Source of the DNA: Viola odorata
Taxonomy: Eukaryota > Streptophyta > Magnoliopsida > Malpighiales > Violaceae
Reading direction: 5' to 3'
Assembly (NCBI GenBank): GCA_963691705.1
Contig: OY829538.1
Location: forward strand, 46,093,151-46,157,150
DNA length: 64,000 bases
The stretch's first letter is position 1, and each line of letters opens with the position of its first letter. A program made the translations under genes and the position numbers. Below the pieces are notes generated by a model. The model was given only the letters and a program-made list of their open reading frames with translations. It was not told where the DNA came from and ran no database searches. Of this stretch, positions 13,750-25,364 are shown in pieces.

Positions 13750-15185
13750 ATATAGTTAAACGATTTGCTTGAAAAAATAATCTCAATAACATTATCAATA
13801 TCAATATTATTAGAAGAAAAAAAAAAGATTAGTTGGACTCCTCATTTTTATGCAATTAAGTATCTTTTTTTATAAGTATGTATTTATTATTAGAACTCTA
13901 AGGCTTGAGTTATTGAAATTAAATTTGTCCAACATAATTTAACTTTACTCTTATCATGCTCATCAAAACTCCCTTAACCGTTGGTAAGGGTGTTCATCAA
14001 CACGCTCAATCCGTCAACCCGCTCAATCCAACCCTACTCGCACAAAATCGATCTATATTTATTGAACGTGGGAGGATTGAGTCCTAATTTATAAAAAAAA
14101 ATTGATCTACTCTAGCAAACGTAGGATTTTCATATTTAATATCCGCATAAACCATTACAAGTGAAAAAATTATAATTTTAGCAAAATTTTTCTAGTAATA
14201 ACATGTAAGTATACAAAATTATTTATAAAAATATTTATTTCAAACTTTTTTTCCGTTTGAAATATGGTATAAAAAATTAATTGGTAGACATAAATAACAA
14301 TAATCATATATATATAAACATATAATATGCCATATTCCTTTTATCTTTTCACTTTATAATTTTTAATTTAAAACTAACTTTTAAATTAAAACTCTTATTT
14401 TTTTAAGTAGTAAAAATATGATTATAAAAGTAAATTGATATCCCCTCAATCCATTCAATCTGCTAAAATAATATCTGGCCTTACTCGATTCAACCTCGCA
14501 TGAGTAATAAGCATCATTTTCGTTATGATCAAGTAAGAATTACAGACATAATTTATAATTCATGAATTTTGGTTTGTAAATGCATACATAGTTAATCCTT
14601 AGACTTCATTAGCTAAAACGCAACTTGAAATTGAAAAGGTGCAATTCCTTTCATTTCAATTTCTAATTATTTATGTGCTTTTGAGTAAATCTCATAAAAA
14701 GCAACAACTAGAATCAATACAAAGAACAAAAAAACAAAAAAATTAATTAATAATTCAATACTACTAACTAACAAAAAAAACACCTTAGTAACCAATAGTT
14801 TAAAACGAAGATTAACTTTAGAGATAAAAACAATTAATTAACACATAATCATCTTTCGAGATCGATTTTAGTTAATTTGGAAATGGTTTGTGTTCCTCTT
14901 AATTTTTGCATGTTTCACGTTGGAACTAAGTTTCTTTTAGTTCACTCTTTGTGTTATTTTCTAATATATTTTTAACTTAACGAAAAGAAAAGAAAAAACA
15001 CATTATGATTGAAAATGAAACTTCAAACTAGTATGAATTTCTAATCAAATTTTATCTTCATAGAATCAAACTAAGGAAAAAAAGGTCCTTTGACCTATTC
15101 TCATCACAAAGTCTTGCTCGTATATAATTAAATAAATAGCTCAACTTACTTGTGACCCTAGACATTAGATTAGAAAGCTAAATGA
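13750..15185. other. AT-rich intergenic DNA, no supported gene
   Basis: No coding sequence was found. Around 13985-14060 and 14440-14510 there are 'gggtgttcatcaacacgctcaatcc'-like and 'gattcaacctcgcatgagtaat' segments that resemble worn transposon ends, without a clear inverted pair or target duplication. 14600-14660 resembles 26130-26190 in the same orientation ('caattcctttcatttcaatt'), so this is another shared, diverged repeat. Confidence 0.45.
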
Positions 15186-15191
15186 CGAGAT

Positions 15192-15850
15192 CTACTCACG
15201 AGCAGTGGTCTCACTCGTGGCCCCTAGTAGACCGAGAAAGCTCAAGCTCATCTCAGGAGCAACTCGGTTTGTTTGTAGCCTCACAGGCACAACAGATACC
15301 ACAAGAACATCATGGCGGCAAGGACAGTTGGGTTTGGGTTGTTTTCGTTGCAACCACTTCATAATGCAATGTGTATGATAAACATGGGCATAGGGCAAGT
15401 GGGTCGTTCTGCAGCCACGGAGCAGCTCCTCTAGGCAAATTGCACATTGTTCCCAATCATTTCTCCATTATAACACTCTGCAATCCAATCTTTTTGGCAA
15501 CGACTCTAACTTTTTCATCTTATGGAGACACATAGCATATCGTTATAGTGATTGGTAACTTGTTGGAGTTAAAAAATATTTTGTCGTGCGCCTTAAATAG
15601 AGCAGAACTCAAAAATTCATCAATTATGCTCTTAAAATCTTCAGTTTCGGCTCCTGTTGCTACCAGAATTGGTGAGAAGTCTCTTACTTCTTCCAAGTAA
15701 ATGAGTTGTTGCAAAGGAGGTCGTTTTAGTACAGTTTTGAAAACACTAACTTTGACGTTGGGAAATTCAATGAAGGGTGGGTAGATTTGCAGTAGCTTAG
15801 GTACATGTCCAACGTTTGGATATTCATCAAACCAAACTTGAAAGATCTCT
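15192..15850 (-). pseudogene. RING-H2 zinc-finger (E3 ubiquitin ligase-like) gene, decayed copy A
   Basis: Read from about 15850 downwards, an open stretch includes QVWFDEYPNVGHVPKLLQIY and LEEVRDFSPIL. A TAA after ICYVSP follows, and a one-base shift then leads into a RING-H2 signature: CAICLEE, then THLPYAHVYHTHCIMKWLQ and NCPCRH. This matches the C-x2-C...C-x-H-x3-H-x2-C...C-x2-C plan of plant RING-H2 ubiquitin ligases, with one spacing altered at the last cysteines. The stop and frameshift argue for a pseudogene, unless an intron was missed. An inverted, more decayed copy lies at 26550-27510. Confidence 0.6.
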
Positions 15851-16126
15851 CTTTCTCATTTTTTTTTTTGTAAGGTTTATAAGAAACGTAAACGATTTTT
15901 GTGCGTTTATATTGATTTTATAAGACCCAAATTTCTAATAGAAGTAGGAAACCTTTACTTGTTTTTAATAATAAATCATCATCTATGTTCATCAAACAGC
16001 AAAGCAAGTTACAAAAATATCTTTCCTGAGAAGAGAGAAAAAAGGATCAGACGAATTGGGAATTCAATCGAACATATAAAAATTGAGCTTGGAAACCTTT
16101 ACATTACATATCAGGACACAAACACC

Positions 16127-18303
16127 CAGGGGCGGAGCCAGACTTCAATGCTTGGGGGGCGATATTAAAAAAATTATCTGTAAAATATGAACATTCTCGT
16201 CAATAATTATTATAGTAATAAATTTAATATATATAATATAATTAATTAAATTACCTGAATTGTACCCGACGCTCTTTCAAATCAACAAATCCATCTAATA
16301 TCGAGTCTGTACTGAAAGTCTCTCGGCAATTTCTTTTTCAATATAAACCACCAAGTTATCTGCGAGAAATTCATCTTCCATTTTGGTCCGAAGCCTGGTT
16401 TTAACAATTTTCATTGCCGAAAATGCACGTTCACCCGTTGCTGTAGATACTGGAAGAGTTAAAATCAGACGAATCATTCTATCAATAAGATAGAACGTCG
16501 TTGACATCTTTGTTTCTGCAAACACTTGACATAATTCTGAAAGACATGACAGACCTCGGAGCTTAGGGTGATTCTGTGTCTCAAACTCAAAATGTTGTAA
16601 TTGATATTTGAGACTTATCATTTCTTGCTCACTAAAATCAAGAGGATAAAACTTTTCAGCAAGCTTACAAATATCCTCAACATTAAAGGATTTGTAGTCG
16701 TCATTTGGATTCAATGCTAAACTGAGTGTCAAAAGTTCCATTGCTTGCTCATTGAATCTACTATTTAGCTCCTGCAATTGGAAGTCTATTGCAACGTTAT
16801 AGATATCAAAATGATAGTGATGCTCCTTAGTAATTTTATCACGCTGACGACGACCTCGACCTTCAACATATTGAGCACTCAAATCGGGGATCTCAACATC
16901 TTCTTTCTTTGAAAATGATATAACACTTTCAATAAAATCATTCCAACCATGTTCTCTCAACTTCTGGATCAATGCTTTTGAACTTGAAACTAAATGTAAA
17001 GCATTCAAGATATCTTGAGACTTTTTCTGCAAAACTTGACAAAGTGTGTCAGTAATCCCCATGACTTCCTTCACTAGATGCAAGATGAAAATAAATTCAA
17101 AGGATGTCATCATTTTCAAAGCTGATTTGGCATCACCTCGTTGAGAGTAAGTAGATCCATCAGTTTGTACCTTTTCAAGAACAGAGCAAATTGCATCATA
17201 CATGCTTAGAAGACTGCAAACTGAATGAAAATGTGATCCCCAACGAGTATCACCAGCTCGTTGTAAAGTTCCAATTTGATTGAGACCCTTTCCAGTTTCA
17301 AGTTCATCAATAGCAAGCATATAGGCAATTTTAGATGCTTGGGCAACTTTCAATTCATCATGACGTTTACATGAAGAGGTAACAATATTGACAATAAAAG
17401 TCAAATTGGAAAATAATTCATGAATTGGATGTACTTCTCTAGCTGCAGCAACTAATGCCAGTTGTAACCGGTGAGCAAAACAATGTACATAATAGGCATA
17501 AGGACAATCCTTGATAAACAATGCTTGTAGCCCTTTTCCATTCACCACGCATGTTGCTTGCTCCATCATAACCTTGACCTCGCAGGTTCTGAATATCAAG
17601 AGAATAACGAGAGAGAATACCTGAAATCTCACTCTTTAGTGTTGCTGAAGTTGTGTCTTTAACATGAACAATATCGAAGAAATGCTCTTTTATAAAACCA
17701 TCTTGATTAACAAATCTCAAAATAATAGCCATTTGCTCTCTTTTAGACTCATCTCGAGCCTCATCAACAATAATACAAAATTTCGAATCGCCAATATCTT
17801 CTCGAATCTTACTGCGAACTTTATTTGCTAGAACATGTAGAATCTCCTTTTGGATGTCATGTGAAGTGTATTTAGCATTTATAGGAGCATTTTCCAAAAC
17901 ATTTGCAACATTTTCATTGTATGATGATAAAAGTTGTATCAACTCGAGGAAGTTACCTCGATTTCTAGAGCTTGAAGTTTCATCATGACCTCTAAATGCA
18001 CACCCTTGAAATGCAAGCCAACGAACCGTGTCAATAGAAGTCTTGAGTCTTAGCCTATTGTTCTGAATTTGATCAGATCGTTGTGCAAGTAAGACTTTAT
18101 CAATGTGGCTAGGTTGATTCATTAAATATGAGCAAGCCTTCACAGCATATTATGTGGTGAGCATGGATCTGTCCCGATATGGTTCAGAAAAGCACAATTT
18201 TTTCCATCATTGACCTTCTTCCATCTCTTAAATCCCTCTCTTATAAAAACATCCCACCCAGGTCGCCCAGATGATTTCATAGTAAAAAGATAACATGGTA
18301 AAC
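16127..18303 (-). mobile_element. Truncated hAT (DUF4371/TTF-type) transposon
   Basis: The left end starts with CAGGGGCGGAGCCAG (16127-16141), a common terminus of this plant hAT group. The opposite end is missing, because the sequence runs straight into the LTR-like element starting at 18304. Between them lies one broken transposase gene reading leftwards. No target duplication can be checked because one end is lost. Confidence 0.7.
16295..18300 (-). pseudogene. hAT transposase (DUF4371 and dimerisation domain), frameshifted
   Basis: The protein starts inside a TTF-type region (LPCYLF...SSGRPGWD) whose N-terminal part is cut off at 18303. It runs through a DUF4371-type RNase H-fold core (CIIVDEARDESKREQMAIIL, GYDGASNM, CFAHRLQLALVAAA, GDTRWGSH) and ends with a hAT dimerisation domain (STATGERAFSAMK...RTKMEDEFLADNL). 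One-base frameshifts lie near 18150 and near 17540. After 17540 the frame stays open for over 400 codons. The damage is light, so the copy is probably young, but it cannot make transposase. Confidence 0.85.
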
Positions 18304-20996
18304 TGTCGCACCGTCGCGAGCGAAATTCGGGACGCAAGAAAACACATACAATGAAGTCGCCACCCTATTTTTCTAAGGTTTAGGGAAACCTATAATGTCC
18401 AAAAAAGGAAGAAAATAAAATAAAACTAAGGCACAAATGAAAAGGGTCTAAACCCAAGAACGATGGTTCGGGGTCGTATTATGGACTTGGGAAGGTGTTA
18501 GGCACCCGAGTCTCATCCTTAAAAAGGTTACCGGTTCTAAAAAAGAGGTGTTTAAAAATCATGTTGAAAACAAGTAATTTGGGCCCTCAAGGGGATCGTC
18601 ACTTTAGTTCTTAAATTTGTGAGATTGATTTTATCCTAATTGTTGTCGAGTTGTTTAATAGAAAATAACATTTTTTATCCTCTAAAAGATAAAAAGGTTG
18701 GTTTCACACCTATTCCGGTTATATTTAGCCGAGTTCAAAATTAGTCCGATTACATGCCAAATTAGGTGGGATTACTACCGTTTTATTAATCTTTACCAAA
18801 GCGACGACCTTAGTGAACAACGATGGATCACTATCATCATCGGGCCAATGCACGTGATTAAATCCTATTTACTAAGTGGTTCTAAGCATGCATAGGCTAG
18901 CAAAGTACCGTTTTGAGTGAATGCGAGAAAACACGTTGAAAAGAGAAAAACCGGGGTGGGGTCGAAGCCGCGCACATAACACATTCGCCAAGATAGCATA
19001 AATAATAAAAAAACATTCGTGGGGTCGAAGCCGCACACGAAACACATTCATCAAAATAAAAGCGTAAATTCGTAGGGACAAAGCCGCACACGAAACAAGC
19101 ATAAAATAAAGCACATTCATTGGTATAAGCATCATGCAAACAGATTAATTCGAATTCTAACAATCACGCATTAAAATACGTTTATCCAAAATAAAGAAGG
19201 GAAAAAGGAAAACATACCTGGAGAGCTTTACCTGTAGATCAAAGATTAGTGGCAACAATTAATAATAAAATAGATAAATACTGCAAATAAATATTACAAA
19301 TTAATTACAAATTCCCAAATAAATAAATACAACAATTAAATTCTCCATTCGAGCTTCGCAATTGGCAATGACGCATCGAACTCCTCGTCGAGCTCCAACA
19401 AGCTCATTGGGGCATCATCACGACGAGCGTGCAAATAAAACATACGAACAAAATAGACAAATAAACGCGTAGTAGTAAGGGATTCACAAATAAATTTCAA
19501 ATGATCAAATATCAGTAGGAATGAGATCACCTTACCCATTAAAGTTGGCGGAGCATCCGATCGGGATGATAATCGTGAATTCGGTACCTGCAAAAGTGAA
19601 GAACGAGTTAATACACGATTTTAATTAAAAGGGCTTGGGTCGTAGCCCATTTCTTTTATTTCTTCGTCATGGACTGCTGCCCATTCTTTCATTTATTCTT
19701 TCTTTGGGCCGCAGCCCATTTTCTCTAATTCCTTAGTTGGGCCGAAGCCCATTTTTCCTTTAACTCTTTTCCTTGTCAAACGACAAGGACGCTCTCCTCT
19801 CCTCTCTTTTTTATTCTTTCTTTTCTTATTTTTAGTTGCAGCCCTCTTTCTCTTCATCCTCATATCATTTCTTTCTCCTTTGTTATTCCGGCCAAGGCAA
19901 TCAACGGCAGCAGGGATGGGTTGGCGGTTGTGCAGCGGCGGCAACGAGCAGGAAGAGATGGCGCGACGGTGAGGCGCGGCTGGGCTGGAGGAGCAGCAGT
20001 GAGCAACAGCGGCGGCGGCAGAGGTGAGGGATCAATCCGGTTGCGGTGATGATCGGTCCGACGTGGGTAAGGTGAGTTTGCCGGATTTTGGGCAGTGAAG
20101 AGTCGGGTTTGGGTTTGAATTTGTTGGATTTTGGTGGTTTGGGTTGTGATGAATCGGGTTTGGGTTGTGGGTTTGTGATGGTTTGAGGCGGTGGCGGCTG
20201 CTGCGGTTGGGGGTGACGGAGGTATGGTGGCTGTTGGCAGCGGCGATGATCAGATTAGGTGGTGGATCGGGTGGTTTGGGTGGATTAGTTTCGGGTGTAA
20301 TGGCGATGTGGTGGTCGGATTGGTGGTTGGCCGGAGTAGGAGGTTGATTTGGGTTTATGTTTATGATTTGGGTTTGGTTTAGGCGTTGATGGATTGATTT
20401 AATTTAGTGACTTGATTGGGTTTAATTTGGTTATGGGATTGATTATTTGAATTTGGCAGAGGGGATGAGATTTTTCGATCGGTGATGGCTACTCCCTCTC
20501 CGGCGACAGAATTGCTTGTTGCTTCTGCCGAGAGTGAGAGAGCCGGTGATTGATTTTTGCAGAGGTCGTGATTGAAGAGGAATTGAAATGAGGGAGAGGA
20601 TTTGGATTTGGCCGAGAGCTCCCTTTTTTCGTTGATTTTCGTTGGCCTTTAAGGAAAAATGGGGAGGATATGTTCGTATCACCTCCTTGAAAAAAATGGT
20701 AGAAGTTGGTATGTGTCTTTGAAAAAATAGGAAAGGGAGCGGGTGCGATGATTGTGGCCGAAAGTGAGAATTTATTTTATTTGATTCGAGTCAATAGCTC
20801 GAGAAATTTTATTTTAAACTGACAAAAGTTCGAACGGAAAATGAAATACGGACAAAATAAAATAAAATGGCATGAATTAAAATAAAGGATGATAATAAAT
20901 AGTAAATAAATGGAAATAATAATAATAAAACAAGATCGAGATTGAGCGAAAAAATGAACGATTTAAATTAATCGTGTCAAAATTCGGGTATCAACA
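18304..20996 (-). mobile_element. Long LTR-like element (solo LTR or LARD, Tat/Ogre-like), 2.7 kb
   Basis: The block is bounded by TGTCGCACC at 18304 and ATCAACA ending at 20996, so either strand reads TG...CA. It holds phrases typical of very long plant LTRs, such as 'gaagtcgccacc', 'gggaaggtgttaggcacccg' and 'gaccttagtgaac'. It also holds internal tandem repeats and no long ORF. The flanks give no clean 5 bp duplication (TAAAC versus GTAAT), so it may be a recombined or partial copy. The Tat/Ogre assignment rests on memory of such LTRs and is not firm. It cuts the hAT transposase gene at its left edge. Confidence 0.55.
18945..19110. repeat. Tandem repeat, about 65-75 bp, inside the LTR-like element
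   Basis: Three diverged copies share 'gggtcgaagccgcacacgaaacacattc' wording, at about 18958, 19021 and 19075. A second short family in the same element, 'gggccgcagcccatttt', recurs three or four times between 19628 and 19755. Such internal arrays are common in long LTRs. Confidence 0.65.
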
Positions 20997-21108
20997 GTAA
21001 TTATAATTTATACACACTTTTGCTACTTATGTTCTTATCTAATATGTTCTACAGGATTTTGTAGAGTTCACTTCTATTTTTCATCCATGAATTAGTCATG
21101 GCTGTCAT

Positions 21109-21420
21109 CAGTGGCGGATCCGACCAGGGTGGGCGGCAGGGCTGGATGAGAAAAAAAATTATTTGGGCCCATTACACTACCCAACCCACATACAACCCAC
21201 ACCCAAAACCCATACGACCACACCCAAATCCCACACGGCCACACCCAAATCCCTAACCCCTAAATCTCCTCTTCCCATATCGCGCCCTCTTCTGCTCACC
21301 GCCGCTGCTCACTGCCATCACCGTCGCTGCTGCCTGCTGCTCTGCTCCTCACGTCGCTACCTTTTGCTCCTCTCACTAACTTACTGTCACGTTTCAGTTC
21401 TGTGTTTCAAACGGTGCGTT
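21109..21420 (+). mobile_element. Possible left terminus of another hAT-type element
   Basis: CAGTGGCGGATCC at 21109 resembles the hAT end at 16127 and is followed by GC-rich leader-like sequence rich in 'cacacccaaa' and CT stretches. No inverted partner (GGATCCGCCACTG) was found downstream, so this is an orphan end or a coincidence. Confidence 0.35.
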
Positions 21421-21977
21421 ATTTGTTGTTTTTGTCTGATTTATTCTTACTTTCCTGGATTTATTGGTCATGATTTTAGGCTTGTTGTTTGTTTGGTTGC
21501 GGAGAAATTGCATGGAAAATGAAAGAATTCAATACTGGTTTTACTGAATTGGTTGTTCCAATTTTTTATGTTTTGGGGGTTAATGCAAGGTTGTTGAATT
21601 GGGGGGTTGTAACTTGTAAGGTTTTACCGTTTAATCCATTTTCCTGCATTTTCATACAAGGATATCAAAAAATGAAAACTCGTAGAGAACAATTGTAAAA
21701 ACTACGTATATTGTATGAATTCTAATGTATAATTAATTTTTTTCTATATTGTCTTTTTATTTATCTTTTTGTTAAGTTTATTTGAATATTTGTTATTTAG
21801 TGACGGATACAAATACTCTTAAGCATTTTTCCAATTTTTCGTTCAGCTCGCTTTCCTTCCCTTTAAAATACTCACACAAAAAAAATTGTCAGCTTAACAC
21901 ATTCAACCAAGATTTTCTTTACATAAATGGATCATATCATAAATTTATAGCATTTCTTCTACATTGTAATTAACGAC

Positions 21978-22762
21978 TCAAATCTGGCAACAAATAATAA
22001 ACCAAAAAATAATACAAACCAGACATATACATATCATTTTTACTAGGGGAAATAGTTTTTACCACCCCTGAACTATCGTCGAAAATCAAAAACCTCCCAT
22101 GAACTTCATTTTTTGAAATTCGCCCCCCTGGACTATTGTTTTTGGGCAAAAAGCCCCTTCAATGCACATTTTTATAATTTTAAAAAAATTGTAAAAAATC
22201 TAAAAAAAATGTAAAAATTCATGAAAAAATGTAATTAACCTAAAAATCAAGAAACATTGTAAAAAATTCCAAGAATTCACAAAAAAAATTGATTTAATTA
22301 TGGACATAAGGGGTTTTTTGCCCGAAAATAATAGTCCAGGGGGGCGAATTTCAAAAAATGAAGTTCAGGGGAGGTTTTTGATTTTCAACGATAGTTCAGG
22401 GGTGGTAAAAACTATTTCCCCTTTTTACTACCTTATATACTTGTTTGACTAGCTCTTTCATACACCTAAGCTCATATAACATACTTGTTTCACTACCAAT
22501 GCTTATATCACCCCTCCTTCCTTCGTTCTCAAGTGTTACCCTTGCAATTTCAGCTTCTAAATCTGTATTTCTTTCGGCCAACTCTTTCTCACGATCCCTC
22601 AACTCCATTATCACTTAACGAACCCAACCTATTACTGGTTTATCACCCCAATGGAAGAAGCCACAACCACCATATTTATGTAGTCCAGCACACTTGTAGA
22701 AACACTGACCTAGGTGTTTGTCAATCTAGGATATCCATCTTGGTGCCTTCAACCTACACTTG
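21978..22762 (-). pseudogene. GRF-type zinc-finger, coiled-coil, membrane-tail protein, decayed and split by a MITE
   Basis: Reading leftwards from 22762, the frame shows a GRF zinc finger (CKCRLKAPRW, then GQCFYKC and CGFFHWGD). A charged coiled coil follows (ELRDREKELAERNTDLEAE and on to KELVKQVYKVVK). After an interrupting MITE (22046-22421) the frame resumes with a very hydrophobic tail (ICLVCIIFWFIIC) and stops at 21978-21980. In-frame stops lie at 22726-22728 and 22615-22617. The original plan was GRF finger, coiled coil and C-terminal membrane segment. The same plan is seen in the accessory gene of the Mutator-like element at 37545-38075. The N-terminal start was not found. Confidence 0.65.
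22046..22421. mobile_element. Foldback MITE (Mutator-type), 376 bp, with 9 bp target duplication
   Basis: The element begins GGGGAAATAG and ends CTATTTCCCC. Its two arms pair almost perfectly over about 118 bases each, so the whole element can fold into one hairpin with a short AT-rich loop. TTTTTACTA flanks it exactly on both sides (22037-22045 and 22422-22430), the 9 bp duplication expected of Mutator-like transposition. There is no coding capacity. It sits inside the 3' part of a decayed GRF-zinc-finger gene. Confidence 0.92.
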
Positions 22763-22799
22763 CAGAAAGAGTAACTATTGTTGACAGTATCCTGTGCTC

Positions 22800-23940
22800 A
22801 AGAAAAATACATAGCAGGTGAACAAAAAATAATACAACAAAGTAACTATTGTTGACTGTAAAAGTATCAATCTAACCAAAAGAGTAACCAGAAATAGAAG
22901 CAAGCAATGAAAAGAAGGTATGGTGCACAACCCAATACATCATACCTTCTTTCCATCCCCTCAAAACACCTTACCTCTTTTCAAAGCAGGAAGAACAATG
23001 CCAACTCAAATCGAAAACATTCACAAATTGACAATGCTAAAACATAAAATCAATTTCCTAACTAAGGAATTGTGCCTAGAACAATAATATTTTCTGTTCC
23101 CACACTCTATAATATAAAAATTAAAATGAAAATAAACATCAAACAGTCAAAGGAGTATAAGAATTCCAACACATAGTGCACATGTTCATCATACAAGCAA
23201 TACACAGTATGGGAACTAGAAGTGAAATAAATTACAATAAAAATAAATTAGTGACAAGCAATGTGTCTGCTTCATGAAAAAACACAATGAATTCCACACG
23301 AAAAAATAGCAGCATTACGGCATGGATTCAAGCAACATTTCGGCAACAAAATGAGCATGAATTCGACACGAAAAAAGCAGCATTTCGACTTAAAAATTGA
23401 GCCTAAATTCAACACAAAATCAGCAGCATTTTACCATCTAAATCAGCAGCATATTACCACCTAATTAATTAATGAAAAAGAAGAGCAGCACCAATCCATT
23501 GGCGGCTAAATTTGAGTTGATATAAACGGCAAGAGAACGAGGGTCACTTATGTCCCAGAGAAAGAGACCGGAGCGGCAGATTCAAGCGGCAGGAGAGTGA
23601 GGAACGATGATGACGGCGGCGAGCTTGAACTGGTCTAGGGTAGTGAACGACGGTGGGGGTGACGTCAAGAGAGTGGACGACGAGGGCGGACGACGATCAT
23701 GGTGGCGGGGGCTTGAATCTAGGGTTTTTGATTTTGGAGGAAGGAGAGAAGCAGAGTGAAATCGTGGATTTTGATGTTGTCGCAAGGATGCCGGTCGTCG
23801 GTGGCTGTCGGAGGCGCAGCTAAGTTTCCACAATTGGAGGGAGGACTGAGGAGAGAAAATGTGTGTGTGTTTGCTAAATGTAACGAATGACGATGGGTTG
23901 AGGAGGAAAGGAAGAGGTGTGTGCAGTGGTTTTTTTATTT
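22800..23940. other. Intergenic DNA, possibly old element or leader sequence
   Basis: 22800-23480 is AT-rich without a gene I can support, and includes a near repeat of 'agtaactattgttgac' at 22770 and 22840. 23480-23870 is GC-richer and reads openly on the minus strand for 84 codons, but it is Pro/Ser/His-rich without a recognised family. I treat it as untranslated or leader-type sequence. Confidence 0.35.
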
Positions 23941-23951
23941 AAAATATTGAA

Positions 23952-25364
23952 GGTTTAAATCCAAAATCGGCACCTGTATATAAATTGATTGACTGATTTG
24001 ACACCTCTATTTGTAAAGTGGTTTAAAAGGCACCTGCACTTCAAACATATGACACATTTGGCACTCCTCACTCACACCGTTGGCCGTCCACCGTTATCTG
24101 CTGATGTGGCATGCCACGTGGTTTGACACGTGATCAACATGATGATGTGGCATGCCACATCAGCATATGTTAATTACATTTTCTTTTCTTTTCTTTCTTT
24201 TCTTTTTCTCTCTTTTCACTCTGCTCTCATTTCTTTCTTCTGCCTCTCATCTCTCTCTTTTCTTTTCTTTCTTTCTTCTTCCTCTCTTCTTCTCTGCCGC
24301 CTCACTCTCTTCTTTCCTTATTTTTTCTTTTTTTTTTGTTTGGATTGATGATGAGGATGGGTTGATTGAAATCGAATTTTGGGGTTGTGGCCGGTGGTGA
24401 TTGGGTTCGGGATTGGGATTTGGTGCGGCAGAGATGGATGAGGCTGGATGTGGTTTTAATAGTTGGTGTGGATTGTCGAGAGGGTGAGGAGCGACGGTGA
24501 TGGGCAGATCGGGTTGGTGGGGAGAGGAGATGGTGATGAACGGATCCGGGTCGTGATGAACAAATTCAGGTCGTGATGAACGGATCCGGGTTACTTAATT
24601 TTGCATTTTGATGATGGTTTTCTATGATATTAAAGGGGGCTTGTGTCGGAGTTATTCTGTAGCTACTGCGATAAAGAGATTTTGTGTGTTTGTTGGTTAT
24701 GTGAAATAATTACTGCAAATGTGTATAATCAATGATTGCTCTTCATATTTTTGCTTTGAAAACCTTGGGTTTTACTATGGATGATTAACTTGAAAGTAAT
24801 GAGTGGTTGGGTTGGTTTTGGATGAATGATAAATGAACTGAAAAATGGACTTGTTTAAGCTAATGATGAGAGTGAAAACATTTGCATTTGCATCTTAAAT
24901 GATGCTTTTGTTAATTGTTTGGCTTCAAAACAAGTTTATGTTTTTGCAATTGACGTTAAAAGTATCTAGGACTCATTTTATGTTGAATTTTGTTCATAAT
25001 TTTTGTACGCGGCTGTTCAGTGAGATTTGATTACCCCGGAACTTTGATGGTGTCCTTGGATGCTATGATTGACATCTGTGTTATAACATTTGGGTTTAAT
25101 ATGAGAAAGAAAAAAGAAAAAAAAGAAAAAAAAAGAATGTAATTAACATATGTTGATGTGGCATGTCACGTCATCATGTTGATGACGTGTCAAACCACGT
25201 GGCATGCCACATCAGCAGATAATGGTGGACGGCCAACGGTGTGAGTGAGGAGTGTCAAACATGTCATATGTTTGAAGTGCAGGTGCTTTTTAAACCGTTT
25301 TACAAATGGAAGTGTCAAATAAGTCAATCAATTTATGTACAGGTGCCGATTTTGGATTTAAACC
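23952..25364. mobile_element. Non-autonomous Mutator-like element with about 230 bp inverted ends
   Basis: The ends are GGTTTAAATCC and GGATTTAAACC. The inverted arms (about 23952-24180 and 25136-25364) are roughly 90% alike by eye and include 'gatgtggcatgccac' and a CACGTG box. AATATTGAA flanks the element exactly (23943-23951 and 25365-25373), a 9 bp target duplication. The interior of about 950 bases has a CT-rich stretch followed by G-rich sequence. It holds no transposase and no ORF I can defend. A captured gene fragment (Pack-MULE) is possible but not shown. Confidence 0.9.

Noticed and set aside
20165..20382. Gly/Trp-rich ORFs
   Set aside because: They are low-complexity G-rich sequence inside the LTR-like element with no homology I recognise.
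24130..24400. Phe/Leu/Ser-rich ORFs that look like membrane proteins
   Set aside because: They are translations of a CT-rich tract in the long-TIR element.
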